A stretch of DNA of 5,858 nt, taken from NCBI GenBank assembly GCA_017430155.1, contig JAFRNO010000559.1:1-5858 (forward strand), given 5' to 3'. Origin of the DNA: Kiritimatiellia bacterium. Its GTDB lineage: Bacteria; Verrucomicrobiota; Kiritimatiellia; RFP12; UBA1067. A program made the position numbers and the translations under genes. How positions within the stretch are numbered: position 1 is the stretch's first letter; each line of letters begins with the position of its first letter. This document shows positions 3,509-5,858 of the stretch, piece by piece. Below the pieces are notes generated by a model, which did no database searches, had not been told where the DNA came from, and saw only the letters and a list, made by a program, of their open reading frames with translations.

Positions 3509-5858
3509 TTAAAGCCCCATCCAACGGCGGTAGTCGCTGAACTTGATCTTCTTCTCGCCGACGAACTTCTGCGTAGGGCCGCCGTAGAGATAGTGGCTCG
3601 CGTATTCCTTGCCATCCACCGTGTAGCGGATCTTCACGACGCCCTGGCCGGAGAGCTTGATCGCGCCGGCCTTCGCAACGGCGTTCTCGCCGCACGCGAA
3701 GTCGCCGTCGAAGAAAGTCTTGCCCGTCTCGGCGTCGGTGAGCGTCGCGTGGCCCTTGACGGGACGGAGCAGGTCGTTCACCACGAGCACGTCGCCGTTC
3801 TCGTCCACCATCACAAGCACGTTCTGCTGGGCGCGCTTGATGTACTCGTAGGCGAGCTTGCGGCGTCCGTTGTACTCGACCACCGAGTCCGAGATGACCG
3901 GCCATCCGTCGCGGATGTTCCACCAAGTCATGCCCGTCTTCTTGTCGAACTTGCGCGAACGGCAGTGCTCGACGATGAACTTCATGCCCTCCGCCTGCGC
4001 ACACTGGCTTTGGAGCGCGAAGCCCTCGAGTTCTGTTTCAATGTCGCCGAAGAGCATGTGCATCTGGAGAATCATGCGGTGGTTGCGGCAGGCGACGAAC
4101 TTGCTGCGGGCGAGGTTGTTCTCGAACACGCACACGCCGCGCTTCACCCACTGGTCGTTGAACTCGAACACGCCCGGCAGCGGCTCGCCCGGCACGAGCT
4201 CGTTGGAGAGGTACTCGCCGGGCACGTAGGGGACGTACCGCACGTTCCACATCACGTTCTTCTCCTTCGGGCTCACGAACGGCTCGTGGCAGTCGGGCGA
4301 GAACATCTCGCGGATCGACGCGGCCGCCGGACAGCCGTGGCAGCCGAACTCGCTGTAGAACTTCTCGTGCGTGGCGGTGAACAGCTCGCCCTTCCACCAG
4401 CGGCGGTAGTAGTGCCCCTCCACCGAGCGCGCCTTTCCGGCCACGACGTCTGAATTGACGTACGGCGAGCTGGGCAGGTACGGGTGGGTCGGGGCGAACT
4501 CGCGCAGCACCTCCGGCAGGATGCGGCGCGAAAAGACGTCTTGGTTGGGATCGGCGCCGTACGCCTTCCACGGTCCCTGGCGGAACACGGAGTCGTTCTC
4601 GTTGTTGCCGCACCAGAGGGTGAGCGAGGCGTGGTTGCGCAGGCGCTTCGCCACCTCGATCGTCTCCTTGCGCACCAGCTCCTGCAGGGCGGTGTTGTTC
4701 TGCGGGTACTGCGTGCAGGCGAAGCAGAAGTCCTGCCACACCATCACGCCGTTCGCGTCGCACCAGTCCCAGAACGGCTCCGGCTCGTAGAGGCCGCCGC
4801 CCCACACGCGGATCATGTTGCAGTTCGCCTCGCGGACGAGCTCCAGCGTGGAGATGATGCGGTCCTTGTCGCGGCAGTGGAGCGCGTCCACGGGCACCCA
4901 GCTCGTCCCGCGCATAAAGCATGGCTTGCCGTTCACGATGAACTTCATCTCGCCCGGCTTCTTCGTGACGATGTCGTAGTCGGCAAGCTCGAACTCGACC
5001 TTCCGCACGCCGAGGCGGAACGACTTCTCCGACAAGACCTCCTTCGTGGCAATGTCCCTCCACGCCACCTTCACGTCGTAGAGCGCAGGCTCGCCGAAAC
5101 CGAGCGGCCACCAGAGGTCGGCGTCCTTGATGCCGAAGCGGAGACGCGGCGTCCAGTGCAGGACCTTCGTGCGCGGATGCGCGACGACTTTACCCTTGCG
5201 CGACACCGTCACCTCGATCTCCGACGTGTCAAGACGGCGGAACGGGCCCTCCAGCCGGAGGTCGAGCAGGTACTGCGCGGAGCGCCGCTCCACGTCGATG
5301 TCCAGCTGCGCGCAGAAGAAGTCGCGGATGCGCTCCGTCCGGCGCACCACCACGCGCGCGTCACGGAAGATGCCCGCCGAGATGAAGCGCGGCAGGATGT
5401 CCCAGCCGATCATGTGAGCGGGCTTGCGGAACGCCTCCAGCTCCGAGGTCGAGCCCGCGTTGCCGATCGGCGCGATCTCGCTGAACTGCGATTCGACGAC
5501 GGGCGAGCGGAAGAGGACGGCGAGCTCGTTCTCGCCCGCGCGCACGAACTTCGTCACGTCGAACGCGTGCGGGATGAACATGTCCGCCGCCTCGCCCACT
5601 TTGCGTCCGTTCACGAACACGTCGCAGAGCGTGTCGAGCCCGTCGAACTCAAGGAACGCCTTCTGGTCCAGCGCCACCTTCCCCAGCGTGAACTTCCGCG
5701 AATAGAGCCACTGGTGCCCCTCGTACTTCCGCGCGGCGTACTGGTTGTTCGCGTAGAAGAGGTTCGGCAGCAGGCCCGCCGCGCAGAGGTCGAGCTCGTA
5801 GCAGCCCGGCACCTTCGCGGGGACGGAGATCGTCTCGGCGGGCACCTCCTCCAGCGTC
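3509..5858 (-). CDS. GH2 beta-mannosidase (5' end beyond the window)
   Basis: Hydrolyses terminal beta-linked mannose (EC 3.2.1.25 by family assignment). The frame has no stop before the right edge. The GTG at 5845 is only an internal valine, because sense codons (T-L-E-E) precede it and the GH2 N-terminal strands normally start earlier. Numbering from that codon, 778 residues are visible: a galactose-binding-like sandwich (about 1-165, with VPGCYELDL, WLYSRKF and FDGLDTLCDVFVNG), an Ig-like domain (about 175-285, with DLWWPLGFGEPALYDV), then a TIM barrel from about 300. NGKPCFMRGTSWVPVDA (305-321), NMIRVWGGGLYEPEPFWDWC (343-362) and VWQDFCFACTQYPQN (369-383) are typical of beta-mannosidases. 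WCGNNEN (411-417) gives acid/base E416, and YSEFG (497-501) gives nucleophile E499, so it looks catalytically intact. A C-terminal beta domain follows from about 675. Any signal peptide lies outside the window. Beta-mannosidase is favoured over beta-glucuronidase or beta-galactosidase by the GNNEN and QDF.FAC motifs. Confidence 0.92.
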   Translation of the reverse strand, partial: TLEEVPAETISVPAKVPGCYELDLCAAGLLPNLFYANNQYAARKYEGHQWLYSRKFTLGKVALDQKAFLEFDGLDTLCDVFVNGRKVGEAADMFIPHAFDVTKFVRAGENELAVLFRSPVVESQFSEIAPIGNAGSTSELEAFRKPAHMIGWDILPRFISAGIFRDARVVVRRTERIRDFFCAQLDIDVERRSAQYLLDLRLEGPFRRLDTSEIEVTVSRKGKVVAHPRTKVLHWTPRLRFGIKDADLWWPLGFGEPALYDVKVAWRDIATKEVLSEKSFRLGVRKVEFELADYDIVTKKPGEMKFIVNGKPCFMRGTSWVPVDALHCRDKDRIISTLELVREANCNMIRVWGGGLYEPEPFWDWCDANGVMVWQDFCFACTQYPQNNTALQELVRKETIEVAKRLRNHASLTLWCGNNENDSVFRQGPWKAYGADPNQDVFSRRILPEVLREFAPTHPYLPSSPYVNSDVVAGKARSVEGHYYRRWWKGELFTATHEKFYSEFGCHGCPAAASIREMFSPDCHEPFVSPKEKNVMWNVRYVPYVPGEYLSNELVPGEPLPGVFEFNDQWVKRGVCVFENNLARSKFVACRNHRMILQMHMLFGDIETELEGFALQSQCAQAEGMKFIVEHCRSRKFDKKTGMTWWNIRDGWPVISDSVVEYNGRRKLAYEYIKRAQQNVLVMVDENGDVLVVNDLLRPVKGHATLTDAETGKTFFDGDFACGENAVAKAGAIKLSGQGVVKIRYTVDGKEYASHYLYGGPTQKFVGEKKIKFSDYRRWMGL

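Noticed and set aside
3145..3615. Minus-strand frame across the 3387-3508 intergenic region, including a possible short peptide starting at an ATG near 3490
   Set aside because: It reads through both palindromes and then out of frame into the HTH gene; the coding look comes from the repeats.
3593..4453. 286-codon plus-strand frame opposite the beta-mannosidase
   Set aside because: His/Val/Leu-rich antisense shadow with no domain.
4038..5111. 357-codon minus-strand frame inside the beta-mannosidase
   Set aside because: Arg/Ala-rich shadow in another frame of a clearly conserved GH2 protein.
5843..5845. GTG as the true start of the beta-mannosidase
   Set aside because: The frame stays open upstream to the edge, the GGAGG before it has no spacer, and GH2 enzymes normally have more sequence before the VPG motif.
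1..5858. tRNA, rRNA, CRISPR array, transposase or integrase
   Set aside because: I saw no cloverleaf-like sequence, no regularly spaced repeats and no recombinase-like protein in any frame.

Overview
This is a GC-rich bacterial window dense in secreted or carbohydrate-active enzymes. I see five genes: two glycoside hydrolases that can be placed with good or fair confidence, the start of a beta-helix carbohydrate-active protein, a putative HTH-type regulator, and a small orphan secreted protein. The mix (Tat-exported GH20-like protein, GH141-type beta-helix protein, GH2 beta-mannosidase, no SusC/SusD pair) resembles glycan-degrading members of the PVC group such as Kiritimatiellota, Lentisphaerota or Verrucomicrobiota. 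That placement is an inference from gene content and is not certain.

Layout, left to right. Positions 1-700 (minus) hold the N-terminal 233 residues of a secreted right-handed beta-helix enzyme that runs off the left edge. A 79-base divergent promoter region (701-779) carries two mirrored -10 elements. Positions 780-1817 (plus) encode a Tat-signal GH20-like protein. Positions 1818-1908 form a convergent intergenic region full of hairpins. Positions 1909-2517 (minus) encode a 202-aa exported protein of unknown family with lower GC. Positions 2601-3386 (minus) encode a 261-aa protein with a C-terminal HTH-like domain. Positions 3387-3508 are an intergenic region with two strong palindromes. Positions 3509-5858 (minus) encode a GH2 beta-mannosidase that is open at the right edge.

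How the genes may work together: the beta-mannosidase, the GH20-like protein and the beta-helix protein could act on the same complex glycan (for example a mannose- and hexosamine-containing one). The HTH protein, which lies just downstream of the beta-mannosidase on the same strand, could be the local regulator. This is contextual inference only.

The most notable non-coding signal is a directional palindromic element present twice, at 1838-1864 (plus) and 3456-3482 (minus). Both copies lie 20-26 bases beyond the stop codon of a glycosidase gene and in the same orientation relative to that gene. They match at 25 of 27 positions, and the two differences are a compensatory pair (T-A against G-C) that preserves the stem.
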